Part shown: positions 63,309-64,000 of the stretch, in pieces
Layout: every line of letters begins with the position of its first letter
Position numbering within the stretch: the first letter of the stretch is position 1
Assembly (NCBI RefSeq): GCF_011059105.1
Contig: NZ_JAALLS010000014.1
Coordinates: 50,392-114,391, forward strand
Length of the DNA: 64,000 nt
From: Fodinibius halophilus
GTDB taxonomy: Bacteria; Bacteroidota; Rhodothermia; Balneolales; Balneolaceae
Direction of reading: 5' to 3'
The notes under the pieces: model-generated
Seen by the model: only the letters and a program-made list of their open reading frames with translations
What the model was told of the DNA's origin: nothing
Databases searched by the model: none
Program-made: the position numbers and the translations under genes

Positions 63309-63380
63309 GCCAACGTAGCTCAGGGGTAGAGCAGCTGTCTTGTAAACAGCCGGTCGTCGGTTCGAATCCGGCCGTTGGCT
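63309..63380 (+). tRNA. tRNA-Thr (TGT)
   Basis: A 72-base cloverleaf. The acceptor stem is GCCAACG/CGTTGGC with discriminator T, the D arm AGCTCAGGGGTAGAGC, the anticodon stem GCTGT/ACAGC with loop CTTGTAA (anticodon TGT) and the T arm GTCGGTTCGAATCCGGC. CCA is not encoded. First of four tRNAs before tuf. Confidence 0.96.
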
Positions 63381-63447
63381 CACAAGAAAAAATCGAGATT
63401 CGATCTGATTTTTTGGGTCGAATATTTTTTTGACATATTGAAAACGC

Positions 63448-63530
63448 GGGGGGATACCAAAGCGGCCAACTGGGGCAGACTGTAAATCTGTTGTCGTGAG
63501 ACTTCGTAGGTTCGAATCCTGCTCCCCCCA
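63448..63530 (+). tRNA. tRNA-Tyr (GTA)
   Basis: An 83-base class II tRNA. The acceptor stem is GGGGGGA/TCCCCCC with discriminator A, the anticodon loop CTGTAAA (anticodon GTA), a long variable arm (TTGTCGTGAGACTTC) and a T loop TTCGAAT. Second tRNA of the cluster. Confidence 0.96.
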
Positions 63531-63536
63531 CATTAA

Positions 63537-63609
63537 GCGGGCGTAACTCAATTGGTAGAGTGTCACCCTTCCAAGGTGAATGTTGCCGGTTCGACTCCGG
63601 TCGCCCGCT
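63537..63609 (+). tRNA. tRNA-Gly (TCC)
   Basis: A 73-base tRNA with acceptor stem GCGGGCG/CGCCCGC, anticodon stem TCACC/GGTGA and loop CTTCCAA (anticodon TCC), and T arm GCCGGTTCGACTCCGGT. Third tRNA of the cluster, six bases after tRNA-Tyr. Confidence 0.96.
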
Positions 63610-63638
63610 CATCCCCTTATCGGGGAGCGCACCCAAAA

Positions 63639-63710
<72 letters not shown>

Positions 63711-63773
63711 CACGATGTGTTATAATTATTACTAGGATGATTATTTAACAATTAACTGTAAACTCATTTAGCC

Positions 63774-64000
63774 ATGGCAAAAGAGACATTTGAGCGGAAT
63801 AAGCCGCACGTAAATATAGGAACCATTGGTCACGTCGATCACGGGAAAACAACTCTGACAGCTGCTATTACTACGGTAATGGCGAAGCATCACGGCGGGG
63901 TTGCCAAGCAGTTCGTTGATATTGATAATGCGCCCGAAGAAAAAGAACGTGGTATCACCATTTCTACTGCTCACGTTGAGTATGAAACCGAGGAGCGCCA
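63774..64000 (+). CDS. tuf: Elongation factor Tu, N-terminal fragment
   Basis: The first 75 codons of EF-Tu; the rest lies beyond the window. The start [20 protein letters not shown] leads into the P-loop [11 protein letters not shown] and the switch I region with [16 protein letters not shown]-Tu delivers aminoacyl-tRNA to the ribosome and is recycled by EF-Ts (36415). The gene follows four tRNAs and is probably cotranscribed with them. Confidence 0.97.
   Translation, partial: MAKETFERNKPHVNIGTIGHVDHGKTTLTAAITTVMAKHHGGVAKQFVDIDNAPEEKERGITISTAHVEYETEER

Noticed and set aside
63205..63636. A 143-codon minus-strand open frame across the tRNA cluster
   Set aside because: It is antisense to three intact tRNA genes; such frames over tRNA arrays are a known false annotation.

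Overview
The window reads as a chromosomal segment of a Bacteroidota/Rhodothermota-type bacterium, most likely Balneolaeota-like (inference). Pointers are many ATG starts without a Shine-Dalgarno, a TAnnTTTG-type promoter element before queA, a long IspH, a DUF4834-like protein, a TrkH with an N-terminal extension, a type III polyketide synthase operon, and a K+/cation transport cluster that would suit a salt-adapted organism. No 16S gene is present, so the lineage is not proven.

Layout. 1-13.2 kb: the start of a secreted TIG-domain protein, an AraC regulator and aldo/keto reductase, a zinc-ribbon protein, a repeat-rich gene-poor stretch, then an ion-homeostasis block (KtrB-like and KtrA-like K+ uptake, an APC permease fused to two universal-stress domains, a CPA2 antiporter coupled to a DUF3124 lipoprotein). 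13.3-18.6 kb: an AT-rich accessory island bounded by MITE-like repeats and by the 3' end of a tRNA-Leu. It holds an AbiEi-like antitoxin with a perfect inverted-repeat operator, the deleted remains of its AbiEii toxin, an unrecognised three-gene cassette ending in a metallo-beta-lactamase-fold protein, and a Shedu (DUF4263) nuclease. 19-25.7 kb: TPR protein, deoxynucleoside kinase, folK, folB, dnaA, a probable oriC, prmC. 26-29.9 kb: eno, recF, DUF721 (DciA-like), YbbR. 29.9-39.1 kb: ispH, smc, frr, pyrH, tsf, rpsB, rpsI, rplM, all on the minus strand.

39.4-48.4 kb: aconitase, a GAF histidine kinase, a three-gene type III PKS operon (PKS, methyltransferase, FAD monooxygenase) and a MATE exporter beyond a repeat-filled gap. 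48.6-53.2 kb: four consecutive envelope or secreted proteins (lipoprotein, secreted lipase-like hydrolase, PQQ-type beta-propeller lipoprotein, lipoprotein). 53.2-60 kb: a giant NtrY-like histidine kinase, a 2-hydroxyacid dehydrogenase, a lipoprotein, rsfS, a LytR_C protein and a small exported protein. 60.3-64 kb: queA, ispD, ispF, a DedA protein, then tRNA-Thr/Tyr/Gly/Thr leading into tuf, which runs off the window.

How parts work together: KtrA/KtrB with the CPA2 antiporter handle K+ entry and exit; dnaA, oriC, recF, the DciA-like protein and smc form a replication/segregation neighbourhood; ispD, ispF and ispH supply MEP-pathway isoprenoids; frr, tsf, rpsB, rpsI, rplM, the tRNAs and tuf serve translation. 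The strongest candidates for something undescribed are the three-gene metallo-beta-lactamase cassette beside Shedu and the dispersed repeat families.
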